Assembly (NCBI GenBank): GCA_009760855.2
Contig: WPIO01000151.1
Coordinates: forward strand, 827,001-891,000
Source: Cristatella mucedo
Taxonomy: Eukaryota > Bryozoa > Phylactolaemata > Cristatellidae
Direction: 5' to 3'
DNA length: 64,000 nucleotides
Shown here in pieces: positions 34,138 through 45,563 of this stretch. A program made the position numbers and the translations under genes. Position 1 is the first letter of the stretch; each line of letters begins with the position of its first letter. Below the pieces are notes generated by a model that searched no databases, was not told the origin of the DNA, and worked only from the letters and a program-made list of their open reading frames with translations.

Positions 34138-34165
34138 AGTACTCGAACTATTCAGTTCGAGTACT
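34138..34165. repeat. Perfect 12-bp inverted repeat
   Basis: agtactcgaact and agttcgagtact are perfectly complementary around a 4-base loop (attc). The arms resemble box B sequence, and a SINE-like cgaacccacgac block follows, so it may derive from tRNA-like DNA. Confidence 0.7.
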
Positions 34166-34189
34166 GAAGTTCTGGAACCCACGATCCGG

Positions 34190-34290
34190 GTCGTGAAGAG
34201 CGAGCACCTTACTGCCTGGGCCAAGACCCAGGGGCATCAGCCTAGTACAAGATTTAATTTTCTGAGGGTGTTATACTATTGTCTTATTAT
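34190..34290 (-). mobile_element. SINE-like fragment
   Basis: ctggaacccacgatccgggt followed by gtcgtgaagagcgagcacct reads in reverse as a box B and box A of SINE A/B type. An AT-rich tail follows. Decayed. Confidence 0.5.
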
Positions 34291-35216
34291 TATTGTTATT
34301 ATTTCAGTCTAAGCTGAGGACGCACAGGTTGGGGTCAGCATTCCCTTATTCCCAGTGAACTTGTCTTTTTAGTTGCAGTATGCTTCTCATGCTTACGATT
34401 GCATTAGTCAGTGCATGTCCATGACCTAAGTTCCGACTAACCGGTGCTGTCGGTGAGTGTCTTCTTGTTTTCTTTAGCCTAAGTTTAGTAGTTAGCCTAA
34501 GCATTAAACTTGTGGGATTTTATTTGCTTGTCTAAGCAAGATTCTGTGCATGTCACTAACTCTTGGTTATTGATTCTCTGGCAGCGAGCCTTGTAGTGCC
34601 TCCTGGGTAGAGATTCAGTTCTCGTTCTCGGCCATACAAGCTAGATAAGCTATACAAGTGACATAGCTCGGATCGCTTGTTCGCTGTTGCCCCTTGAAAC
34701 TTCATAAGCATTGCACAGCTGATTTCGCGGCGACATTTAAATAGTAACTGATAAGCCATAACGGCCATCACTTCCACTTGCAGTGAGCAATGCAGAATGT
34801 TCTGCTGCAGGACTCGAACCCACGACCCGGGTCTTGAAAAACGAGCACTTTCTTGGCTGAGGCAAACTTTTCCACCTATTACGTAATTGGTCTCTAGTCC
34901 CAGCACCACCTTGGATGGTGTCATTGGCAAATTTAATGGCAAAGAATAAAGTACCTTACATCATCTGTTCATAAGCTAAGAGGCAAACGTTTTCACGTTT
35001 TGTCTACCATGCTCCATCGACTAAATGCGATGCAAAGTTGTCAAGTGTATCGGCCATCATTAGTCTTGCCTAAATTTTTCAAAGCAAGTGTGCTAAGTAA
35101 ACTTGCGCTTTCAGTCGATAGTTTATATCTGACGCAGGTTCGTTATTCCTGGACTAGGGCTGGTCGTCGTCGTTGGACAGGGCTGATGCAGCAACGAAGC
35201 GTTGGATAGCGTGGTC

Positions 35217-35249
35217 ATTGGGCATTGGGCATTGGGCATTGGGCATTGG
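35217..35249. repeat. 7-bp tandem repeat (CATTGGG)
   Basis: The unit cattggg recurs about 4.5 times without change. Confidence 0.9.
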
Positions 35250-35299
35250 AGGCCCTTCGAATTTTCTTCTAAGAATAAGCTTTCCGTGGAATGTGCAAG

Positions 35300-35433
35300 A
35301 TAATTTCCAAGGAATAATAATATAATAATTTTAATAATAATAATTTTAATAATATTATAATATATATTATATTATTATTATATTATATTATATTATAATA
35401 ATTTTAATAATAATACAATAATTTCCAAGGAAT
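35300..35433. mobile_element. AT-rich insert flanked by a 16-bp direct repeat
   Basis: ataatttccaaggaat occurs at 35300-35315 and again at 35418-35433. The 102 bases between them consist only of A and T, except one C near the right end, in ATT/AAT-type units. This looks like an insertion with a target-site duplication, or expansion between duplicated ends. Confidence 0.5.
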
Positions 35434-37109
35434 GTGCTAGAGCACGCCGGAACAGGTGTATGCTGTCCCATGTGAATGTGGCGTTCTCACCGCGAGCGGC
35501 TTATTGTAAAGATTGTTATGGTGGCAGTGTCCGAACTATGCCCTAGCTGTACCTGCTGTTTTCTTTCGCGGCTGAGGACTCGTGTAAATATCGAGCAGTA
35601 CACCCCGATACAACGATTGCTATGGCAGAGAGTCGAGACCTCGGCGTTTTCATCGAAAACGTGTGAATTCCATCCAGTTTCGTTTTGAATCTTCTTTGCT
35701 TGAAATGCATTACATAATCCAGAAAGAATTCGCTTCCTACGAGGGCCATAATGTGTTTATAGCTCTTTGTGTGTTTTTCTACGGTCCGAAGCTTGAATCG
35801 CTGAAGTTGATAGCATTTTTAATCGCTGGAATTTTAATTCGCCCCACGTTTATAGAAACCCTGTAATCACACTGAACGTTATTGGGTGGTTTATCCTGTT
35901 CGTAGAATTAATGGCTGTTTGAGCCCTGGTTTTAGTAGAGTAGTGGAATTTCTGGTACGGCGGGCTGGGTATATTGGGGCAATTGGCTTGCACCTGAACA
36001 CTTCATACTAGCTAGCAGGTCAGAGAGGCTTATTTCTGTCCGGATCGCCGATGTGGTAGGAAAGACCTGCAGCTCGCCCGGAGCGGGCATTCTTAGAGCT
36101 TGCTATGAACGTTACTGACAGGTGAACGCGTCACATATTTATTTGCTCGCCTTCACCATGCACTCGTAGTAGGAGGACTGTCCCTTGCATGCACAACGAA
36201 ATGGCCTATGCACCCGACGGCATGCTCAGTTTTCATAGGTATCTATGACCCAGTCGTCTTACATCTGATGACTGCAACGGTGTCTCTACTAGACAAGACT
36301 ATTCTCTTTATTTTGCTATTCGCAGTATGTCTACACAATTGCACCTTTTTTGTATCTCCCAAGGGTCTTGCACTTCCCTCTCCAATGAAACCTAGAGAGT
36401 TCTACAGCCAATAGCAATCGCTGCGAATGGTTCATCGGAATGACGAGCGCCCCGATTTTCTCTGCAGCTTCTCTTGTTATTGCTTGCAGAAAAACAGCAT
36501 TTTTTGCCATATATTCGAGTGAAGGACGTGACGAACATATTTTTCTAGGATATTATGGCATTGAGATTGAGTATCGCAATAATTGAAATCGTCCTGGTGG
36601 CTGTGGCCACAGTGAAAGGGTCGAAGGAGAGCCGTGTCGCCAAAACTATCCGATTAAGATTTTATTTGTAGGTTTCAAGTTTTTTTGGGAAATTAATTTA
36701 TGGTGAGTGCTCAAAATGTAGCAGCAGCGAAGAACATTTGGAGGGTAGTAATACTAAAACAGGAATTTGGATTGCAACTTAAGAGAACTTAATCTCTATT
36801 CTGGGGAGTTACAGTTCGCTCCAAGAGAAGCGACAGCCGATGTGGTTGATCTAATGGATTGGCAGCCCATTGTGAGAACGAGGGTTAACCAGGTAGACTC
36901 TGAGAGTGGCAGACTTAAGACCTCGAGATCCGACGGAGACCCTGGTTCGGACGTTTTCGGTCCCCTTCTCACGCTGAACCATTCATAAATGGCTGCTCTC
37001 CAGGCGCTCGACAACTTCGCCTGTCTGCTTAGATAGGTGGGCGTTGAATGTTTTTTTCATCGAACCTGGACTTATGTTTTTTTTTTTTTATCGAACCTGG
37101 ACCTTAGCC
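35434..37109. other. Unique-looking DNA, no gene seen
   Basis: A few frames of 60-70 codons without domains or splice support. The block gagaacttaatctctattct near 36782 is a short relic of a LINE/SINE A tail. Confidence 0.5.
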
Positions 37110-37262
37110 CAGGAACGAGGTGCAGCACTACACGACCTAGGTCGTGAATGCGAGTACTGGGGAAGGCAGTTCTTCATTGGCAGCCACAAGTGGGAGAGAT
37201 AGGAATTGATCGCCCGGTAAGGCTATTGTGTGGCTGTATAGGCGAAGCTATTAAATCGCCGG
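37110..37262 (+). mobile_element. Decayed tRNA-derived SINE
   Basis: gacctaggtcgtgaatgcga, then a tcttcattggcagccacaag body and ggctgtataggcgaagctat, attaaatcgccgggcc. The order matches SINE B, but only about half the positions agree. Confidence 0.4.
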
Positions 37263-38074
37263 GCCAACGCTTGATTAGCGCGTAATAGAGGGAACGGGTG
37301 GAGGAAGGGAAAAGCTATCCTTGGGAGTTGTACGTTTGCACGCCATTTGCAGCCGGCCGGTCGCACAAGCTTCGAGAGGCCGAGGCTTTAGTTGCGCTTA
37401 AAAACGATTCTCATCTCAGTGTCCTCGGGCTTTTCACGAAGGTGCTGCCGCCTCGCACTGAGCGTTCTTCTAGACGTTCTTTTCTCGAGCGTTCTTTTAG
37501 ACGTTCCGAACGGCCCGGCAGCCCCTTTGCTCAGCGAATCGCCCGAACACTCCGAGGCAGGCAGGTGAAGCCGTCGAGTGCAAGGCCCGCTCACTGCCAG
37601 GCTGCGGCGTCGCTGTCCTGCTCACCGTTGCCGCGCTGATGATGCATGGGTGCCTTTCACCAAGTGCAGAAGGGACAAGAAAAGACATTTGCTCCAGCAA
37701 ATCTACTTGGCTTTCACTAGCAGTCAGATGTCGGGCGCTCCTCAAAGACCAGGGGCTGTGCACGTGTCAGCAGTTGATAATAGGGGTCGGTAAGCGGCGC
37801 TTCGGTGTAATTCCAAAGTACTCCCACGATTTCTTCCAGGAAAGCCATGGCTTGCAGATCCATCTCAATAGTTGGCAGTCGGTAAAGTAGCCAGGCAGGA
37901 GCCCTTCACTATTTCCGAAAATTAACCCTTTAGTAGAAGACGCCCATTTTTAGGATGTGATCCCTTTGATCACCCACGAGGTCTCGAAAGCCACCAGTGG
38001 TCGTAAATCGTTGAATGACAGCCCAGTCTGTTTGCAGCCGGGTGAAGACTGATGTAAGGGCCACATGTCTGTCC

Positions 38075-38635
38075 TCATCGAAAGTGGTGTGTGCAGAAAT
38101 ATTTTGGCAAGGGAAAGGCTGGGGTGAGCCCGTAATGGGATTTTTCGATCGAGATCATAGTCATGCGATGTAACTCGCCTATGCATGCTGAATGATGTGC
38201 AGGCTGAATAATGGGTGTTTCGTAAGAGCCAGCTAGTATTCCGAGTATCGTTGTACGGGCTCTGCTGTATGTTCTTTCTCTTTGAATTGAGAAGCAGAAC
38301 GAATCGCCGATAACGAGAATACCTGTAGGACGAACCAGAGGCGAAGCCATGATTGGAGTGCCGGGTGGCACGGGGATATGAGGGGTGGAACCCCCTTCCC
38401 CCCTAGTAAAAGTGGGGTCTGGAGGCGTCCCCCAGCGCCTGCGGGTCATGCAGCCTGGCCAAGCACCAAGAGGCCAGCCACAGTGGAAGCTCGGCCGGCA
38501 GCAGGCTGCCCCACTGGATGTCGGACTCGGCTCCCACCTGTCAAGCCAGGGGGTGGCAGCTGCCATCCTCTGGCTTTGCCTCTGTGACCCACGTGCTGGT
38601 TGCGGTTTTATTGGGCAGTAAGCTTCAGGTAGCAC
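38075..38635 (-). CDS. Unrecognised 186-codon open frame in a GC-rich island
   Basis: The minus frame is Pro-, Arg- and Ser-rich (RRRWGTPPDPTFTRGEGGST, PHIPVPPGTPIMASPLVRPT), then more hydrophobic (GILVIGDSFCFS). Its GC content is well above that of the flanks. There are no recognised domains and the start is not certain to be ATG-initiated. It may be a piece of a transposable element rather than a host gene. Confidence 0.2.
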   Translation of the reverse strand: MLPEAYCPIKPQPARGSQRQSQRMAAATPWLDRWEPSPTSSGAACCRPSFHCGWPLGAWPGCMTRRRWGTPPDPTFTRGEGGSTPHIPVPPGTPIMASPLVRPTGILVIGDSFCFSIQRERTYSRARTTILGILAGSYETPIIQPAHHSACIGELHRMTMISIEKSHYGLTPAFPLPKYFCTHHFR

Positions 38636-38639
38636 GGAT

Positions 38640-38872
38640 GCTCACGTTGAGCTCCTGTCCTTTGGTCCCTGTGATTCGTCTGCTACGTGCTTATGCATGC
38701 TGACTCTGTGCATGTCACCCCTAACATTGTTATTCATGTTGCTTATCAAGCACTATATCACTCACCATTTAATCGCATTTCCCTTTGCAGCAAATGTGAA
38801 GCGCCTAGAATGAGATTGAGTTCTCTGAGGGCGCTTTATCAAGTGCATTATTATTATCATATCATTAAGAAA
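38640..38872 (+). mobile_element. LINE A 3' end
   Basis: 3' untranslated block with ggtccctgtgattcgtctgc, then aaatgtgaagcgcctagaat, gagggcgctttatcaagtgc and an (ATT)n tail. Confidence 0.85.
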
Positions 38873-38944
38873 TTGAAAGCTTAGATGCAAAAAGCTTACT
38901 AGGCAGAATGGCCAGCTAGCGAGTTAGCAATCATCAGGTGGCTT

Positions 38945-39660
38945 AAGGCTGAGTGTCGAGTAAGTAAGGAAAACATTTGTTCAACAACCGGATATTTGTT
39001 TAGGGTACTTTTAAACAGGCAAACAGGTGTTAGAAGTGGGATCGAATGTTTCGACAGTATTCAGATAAAAGGAAAATATGATTATACAAACCATGTCTAA
39101 CCCGGAAGTAAACCGGAAGCATCACATCTGCAAATAAAAAAATTACCGATCCCAGCATCATATACGACTTGTATACCAACTTTTGAACCTTGGTATCAAA
39201 CGCGAGGTAGCCATATTTTCTACCATCATGGACATGTACAGCAATACTTATCAAACCGAAATCAGAAATAAATTCTGCAGTGATATGCAAGCAGACATGA
39301 ACTCACATTTCAATTTTCACATTGATCCGTGAATTATTGGCCGAGTTATGGATTTTACAAGGCCCCAAGCTACCCTGTATATGAGGCTGTGTAAAAGTCA
39401 CAAGCATCAACAACTCCAAACAAGTTCCTTGATGTAACAAGGTTGGGACGCAAGTCGCATATGATCTGGGATCGGCAAATTTTTCATTTGTAGACATTGT
39501 ATTTCATGTTAACTTGTGGTTTAGACATGGCTTGCGTAATCATCTTTTCCCTTTATTTGGAAGTCGTCAACACTTTCGATCCCATTCCTAACACGTGTGT
39601 CTGTTAAAAGGTACTCTAAGCAGATATTCGACTTTCGGAAACAATTTTTCTTATTTTCTA
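38945..39660. mobile_element. Fold-back element with long inverted repeats
   Basis: The two halves are diverged reverse complements of each other around a centre near 39305. For example the complement of 39050-39110 reads like 39510-39560 (agacatggtttgtataatca against agacatggcttgcgtaatca), and caaataaaaaaattaccgat (39128) mirrors atcggcaaatttttcatttg (39470). It has no coding capacity. A second, interrupted copy is at 49330-50665. No clear target duplication. Confidence 0.75.
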
Positions 39661-39667
39661 GACATTT

Positions 39668-41230
39668 AATAAAAATAGTAATAATACTACATTTCATATA
39701 CTGCCCTCAGATAACTCAATCTCTTTCTATGCACTTTACATTTGCTGCAAAGGAAGCACGATCGAATGGTTAGTGGTTGCTTGCTCAAAAACAACAAGAG
39801 TAACGCGGTTAGGGGTGACATGCACAGGGCCAGCATGCATAAGCATGTAGCAGACGACTCACAGAGACCCGCTAAATTCTGTACTAAATAGGTGCGTGCT
39901 GAATTTCTTTTTTAAATCTAGTCAAGTCAGGATATGTCGTGATCGAAGTCGGGAGTGAGTTCCAGGCTTTGGGAGCATGCGAAGTAAAGGCACGGTCGCT
40001 GAAGGATTTGAGGTTTGTACAAGGTAAAGGTGAATGATTGGATTCTGAAAAGCTGGTGGTACGATGCTTAGCCTGGTGGGGCAATAGATCTGATAGGTAG
40101 ACTGAGGCCAGAGAATGAAGTGACCTAAAAGTGAGTGACAAAACCTTGAAGTCGATGCGTTGCTTGAGTGGGAGCTAGTGCAGGTCGGTGAGAAGTGGTG
40201 TGATGTGGCAATTGCGATGCTCACGACAGACTAGCCTAGCTGCAAAGTTTGTGGACCAACTGTAAGTGCGGGATTGCACAGGCCGGTAGACCAGCAAGCA
40301 GTAAGTTACAGAAGTCAAGCCGGGAAGTTCACAAGCGCATGGACTAATTTAGATGTGGTATCCCTGTCTAAACAAGTCCGAATTTTAGCAATGTTATGCC
40401 ACTGAAAGTAGGCAGACTTGACTGTAATGCTGATGTAGCCGTCTAATGAAAGGTCACTTTGGAACAGGGCACTTAGATTTTGTGCAGATTCAACAGGAGA
40501 TATGCTGGCAGAGCCGATTTTAAGTGTTAACCGTTCCAATTTCTGAGTAACACTTGGTTTGCCCACAACCAGTAAGCTGGTTTTATCATCATCAAATTTA
40601 AGAACGTTTGCTGCCATCCGCTTGCAGATGTCATCAACACATACATCAAGGGTGTTGAAATAATTCGAATTTTCTCAAGGGGTGGAAGGGATCAAAGCAA
40701 AGGTACAACTGAGTGTCATCTGCATGGAAGTGAACGCCTAGATTGTGCCTGGAAATCACATCGGCAAGAGGGAGAGTATAAACCGTGATAAGAATGGACC
40801 AAGCACAGAGCCCTGAGGTACCCTTCAAAGGTTCCTCGGATGATCTTTGTCCATTCACATCAATACTCTGGCGTCTCCCATTGAGATAGGATCTGAACCA
40901 TCGCAGTGCAGTGCCAGTGATGCTCAGGCGAGATGAGAGGTGCTCAAGAAGAACTTGGTGATCGACAATATCAAAAGCTGCTGAAAGATCGAGCAAAACA
41001 AGTAGAGAGACTCGACCTAAGTCTGCATTCCTAAGTAGGTCTTTATACACCTGAAGCAATGCCGACTGCGTGGAGTGATTAGCTCTAAAGCCAGACTGGA
41101 ACTTACAAGCAAGGTTTGAAGTTTCGATATATGAGTTCAACTGGTCTGCCATGACTCGTTCCAATGTCTTTGATAGGAACGGTAGAATTTACCCTTAACG
41201 TAAAGCACACACAACAAATTAAAGGGAGTT
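39668..41230 (-). pseudogene. LINE A, longest copy, reverse transcriptase remnant
   Basis: On the minus strand the N-terminal part is RVMADQLNSYIETSNLACKF, QSGFRANHSTQSALLQVYKD (usual GFRxxHST motif), motif A LLDLSAAFDIVDH, and motif C HADDTQLYL (normal YADD core: ADD kept). These are followed by LKIGSASISPVESAQNLSAL and ADLH-type blocks, then the 3' tail. Frame shifts near 40640 and 40320 make it dead. Known: this order of motifs is that of L2/CR1-type non-LTR retrotransposons, which transpose by target-primed reverse transcription. Confidence 0.9.
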
Positions 41231-41509
41231 GGATAAGCGATCTAAAGGTGTTTCATGGCTTATTTAAATGCTGCTCCACTTGCAGTTGTTAAGTTGGTAA
41301 GTCTGTGAGTGGTCTCGTAAGAATCCTTACACTGAGACAGCTCCTGATTTGGTGGCATTTAAAATAAATGAAGCTATACACATTCCTGTTTCTCAAGCAT
41401 TTGTTTCGTCCACATGAATCATCTTATGAGCTAGTGCATACTGAAATTGTGTATGCTATTATCACTAGACAGTCGACGCATTTTTTCTAGCATTTATAGT
41501 GCCTAGAAT

Positions 41510-41650
41510 GCCGAGCTGGTTTGGTCTAGCGGTTAAGGTGCTCGCCCCGACCAAGGTCTGACTGAAGTCGTGGGCTCGAGCTCCGAGGCATATGTGAAGC
41601 GCCTGAATAGAGATTAAGTTCTCTTAGGGCGCTATATAAATTATTATATA
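41510..41650 (+). mobile_element. SINE A, full length
   Basis: gccgagctggtttggtctag, box A tctagcggttaaggtgctcg, box B gtgggctcgagctcc, then aagcgcctgaatagagatta, gttctcttagggcgctatat and a (TA)n end. Confidence 0.9.
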
Positions 41651-42900
41651 TATATATATAGAGAGAGAGACATGTGTTATATTATCATTTTTATTTCTAA
41701 AGCATGTTCATAGTTAGTGTCGGCTGGCGTCAAGGTCTAGTGCAGCCTGTTTGGCTATACCCTCGGCCTTGGTAAATTTGTTCCTGTCGGAATAATACTA
41801 TTACTTTGCATTTTAGTGACCCATGCTTATATGGGATTAAAGAGCTGGCTTCTTTTATTGTCACCCACACAGTATTAATGTATGATCTGCAGATCCACCG
41901 TAATTTATTGGAGATTGGTCATGTGCAATTCAGAAATCCCGCCGGCGTTGTCTGAATGCCTGGCTGATGAAGTATAGCAAACGATCTTGCTTGTCTTGGT
42001 TTTGGCGTACTTGAAGCCCGTGCTTTTAGCTTATGGCCTTACGAGTTTCACGCCGATAGCTCATTGTGGAAACTGCGTGAGGCGTCAGGCTCAGCAGTGG
42101 TGGCTTCTGCGATGGCCCCTTTGAAAAAGCCAGCAGAGCTTTGACGAGCAAAGCTGTCTGTCGAGTGCGCTGGAATTCATTTTACTGCCGTCGAGAGGCC
42201 GCGAAGGTAAACGCTTTTTTCTTGAAGGCTACTTGCGGCTTGTGCTGGTGCTTGCTGCCATCCACTGGTATGCTGCAACGTCGCCGTTGCTTTTCTTGGT
42301 GCTCTACTCGCTCTCGTTCGCCCTAGACGGTACGTGCATTTTGCGTCTGCACTTGCTGAAGAGCTTAACTGTTGAGATGTGATTTTTGCACGCTTTGACG
42401 GCGTGCCTCATGCAGTGCTACGGGTGTAGCCTTCAATTTCGCTGTGCTTGGAATGACTTCTATCTATGCTCTTTTATCGTCCCTCTATCGTCGCAGCTTT
42501 GCTTGTTTGCTGCGCTGCACTTTTCCTTCAGCCTGGAGCCAGCAATTTTTTTTGCCTTTCCAGCACCAGATTAGACGCTCCTCATCACTTCCCTCTGAGT
42601 AACCCAACCGCCAGCCCATTTTGGGATTAGCCAAACGGGCCTAAGAATATTCACGGAAGCTCTATCAACAGTGAATTTCGGGACGTTCATTTACTGTTCT
42701 GCTGTCCTCACGCCGTCTTTCTTGATATATCTAAAGCAGAGGCACGTTAGGCAACTTGGGCCTCAGGACTGTAGCAAACTCTTTGACAAAAACTGATGGC
42801 CACGCAAGAGTTATAACACCTAGGTGGCAAAAGACCAACCTGCTTGAAGGCTTAAAGTCGGTGTGGTCATCCTAACGTGTAGGCCCTTGAACATGAACAT
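41651..42900. other. No gene or repeat recognised
   Basis: AT/GC-mixed sequence between SINE A and LINE A. Short frames only. Confidence 0.5.
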
Positions 42901-42904
42901 AAGA

Positions 42905-44070
42905 AAATAATATTAATAATAATAATGCACTTAATACAGCGCCCTCAGAGAACTTAATCTCTCTCTAGGCACTTTACATTTGCTGCAAAGGGAAATGCAA
43001 TTGAATGGGGAGTAATATCATGCTTGATAAACAAACAAAATGAATAACATGGTTAGAGGTGACATGCACAGGGTCAGCATGCAAATGTGGTTAGTGGCAG
43101 CATGCACAGTGTCAGCTCACATAAGCACATCAAGGACGAATCACAGGAACCCTCTAAATGCTGTCCTAAATAGGTGTGTTTTTAAATTCTTTTTAAATGT
43201 GGTCAGGTCGGGGGATGTTCTGACGCTGGTCGGGAGGGAGTGCCAGGCTTTGGGAGCATACGAACTAAATGCACGGTCTCCAAAGGATTTGAGGTTTGTA
43301 CAAGGTATTTGTAGACTGTTGGATTCCGAAAAGCGGGTGGTACGGTGCTTGGCCTGATGGGGGAGTATATCTGAGAGATAGGCTGGAGCCAAAGAATGAA
43401 GTGACCTAAAAGTGAGCGACACAACCTTGAAGTCAATCCGTTGCTTGACTGGTAGCCAGTGCAGGTCGGCGAGAAGTGGAGTAGTGTGGCAACTGCGATG
43501 CTCACGACAGACAAGCCTAGCTGCTGAGTTTTGCACCAGCTGCAATCGCCTGATCGCACATGCCGATAGGCCAGCGAGCAGTGAGTTACAGGAGTCGAGA
43601 CGGGATGTCACGAATGCATGGACCAACTTAGATGTGGTATCTTTATCTAAACAAGCCCGAATTTTAGCAATGTTATGAAGCTGAAAATAGGCAGATTTGA
43701 CTGTGGAGCTGATATGGTCGTCTAACGAGAGGTCGCTTTGGAATATGACACCTAGATTTCGAGCTGATTCAACTGGAGATATGCTGGCAGAGCCAATTTT
43801 GAGCGTCAGCCTTTCCAATTTGCGAATCACACTGGGTTTGCCCATAACTAGTATGTTAGTTTTATCGTCACTTAGTTTTAGAAAACTTGCTGCCATCCAT
43901 GTGCGGATGTCATCAATACATGCAGCAAGTGAGTTGAGAGAATTTGAGGTGCTCGAAGGCTGGGAGGGATCAAAGCAAAGGTACAACTGAGTGTCATCCT
44001 CATAGAAGTGAAAGCCTAGATTGTGCTTGGCAATCACATCAGCAAGAGGGAGAGTATAAACCGTGAAAAG
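42905..44070 (-). pseudogene. LINE A, reverse transcriptase C-terminal half (298-codon frame)
   Basis: The minus frame 44037-43141 is uninterrupted. It reads HNLGFHFYEDDTQLYLCFDP (motif C with EDD where ADD is usual), DDIRTWMAASFLKLSDDKTN, RLTLKIGSASISPVESARNL, LHNIAKIRACLDKDTTSKLV, QLVQNSAARLVCREHRSCHT, ADLHWLPVKQRIDFKVVSLT, and PDLTTFKKNLKTHLFRTAFR before the stop. The 3' untranslated region with its (ATT)n tail ends at 42905. The copy is 5'-truncated, with the EDD change at the catalytic site. Confidence 0.92.
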
Positions 44071-45520
44071 AAAAAAGATCAGTTTCCAGTTTCGAAAAAA
44101 GGAATTCAGTCATTTTATTGACGCGCTGCAATAGGATCTACCGTCACATCAACTTTAATGCAGCTGAAACAGTGATATAAGATTAATGGAATGGTTTTGG
44201 GTTTAACAATGCACAGCCCGAACTTCGGCTGCTGGAGTACTCAGGTTGGAAAAAATTTAATGAGCTAAGCCAGGCATCGATCCTTTTTGTCTCTCGGCTA
44301 CTGGTTCGAGTAACCGGACCACTAATTTATCAACTAGTTCTATTTTTGTGTCTTGTAGTAAACCTGTATAGCTATGAGGAACTATATGAGGGAGATTTAA
44401 TTAGGACTTCAGAACACCAACTTAGGTAATTTGGAGTAATATGCTTCGGTAATACTATTCATAAAGACAATTTGCTTCTGACCTTGGATTCCTTTTGCAT
44501 AAAACGGACAAGCCAAAAAAAGACATTCCGAAGGGAGTGCTACACACAAATATGATCGCGAGAGACGTAATTTTATTGTATGCAATGCTGTAACAAAGGC
44601 CGAGCTCATTCTCACAGTTGCTCTATTTACTGGCTCGGGATTCTGGGGAATTTGTTGCCCTGTTTGGAGTCTCTAGATGGGAAGCGTAATGGCCAGGATT
44701 GTATTCCACGATTCGGTTTGGCATGTTGGTATGTAGGCATGCATGTATGTTGGGATGTAAATTTGGATGGTTACAAGTATTACAGGCAACAGAGGTTATC
44801 TAGTTTACGTTGATGTTGTACGTGTGTTTATGTCGTAGGACCTTGCTGTAACTTGCTCGAAGTATAAAAGTTTTCAAGATTTTTCACCCGGTTTTGTTGA
44901 CAATGCATATGCACAGCTGATAGAACTTGTATTTGCTTGTTAAAAAATAATATCACGGAAGTCATGACAGATGGCCCTCTTAACATTTCAAACAGCACTA
45001 GAAGCATTGAACGTGCATTGGCTATGAGCAAAACATCGTGATTCATGCGTGATACCACTCAATTTCATGGGCACCAGTTATTTCGTTGTCAAATAGGCTT
45101 CCAGATCATCTAAAGGTGTACCTAATTTACCTATCTGTATGTAGGTTTTTTATCCAAGATATATTTTGGAGTAAGCAGACTTGGAATTTTGCTGCCGGGT
45201 GGGATATGAGGGCTCTTGCACTGACGCTGCTGTCCTTTGGTTACATTCCAGCATTCTTGCTGGTGAATGCTGGTGAATGCGAATGTGAAATGGTGAAAGC
45301 ACGCATCACGTGGTGGAAGAAAGGGAGAAGCCGAAAGTTATTTCACGGTTTCGGTGCTCGGTTCCGCAGTACTTTCGTGCAGTTTCACTTTTTTGCAGTC
45401 TCACTTGTTTTTCACACTTATTCGCAGCCTCTCTCACTTGTTTGCTGTCAGACTGACAGAAGTCAACGCCCAGCGTTGCCGAATTCTATCGAGCTGCTAG
45501 TTCAGCCGAGATGAGGAGTA
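44071..45520. other. No gene recognised; one unexplained 142-codon frame
   Basis: Plus frame 45086-45514 lacks an ATG at its start and shows no known domain; it may be chance. A tandem ctggtgaatg near 45258 and TGT/ATG-rich runs near 44730 were seen. Confidence 0.45.
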
Positions 45521-45523
45521 CGT

Positions 45524-45563
<40 letters not shown>

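Noticed and set aside
39668-44070. Functional reverse transcriptase genes
   Set aside because: All copies are 5'-truncated, none has an endonuclease domain, and most have frame shifts, so they are remnants.
45086-45514. 142-codon plus-strand frame
   Set aside because: No ATG at its start, no domain, no splice pattern; it lies in otherwise featureless DNA.
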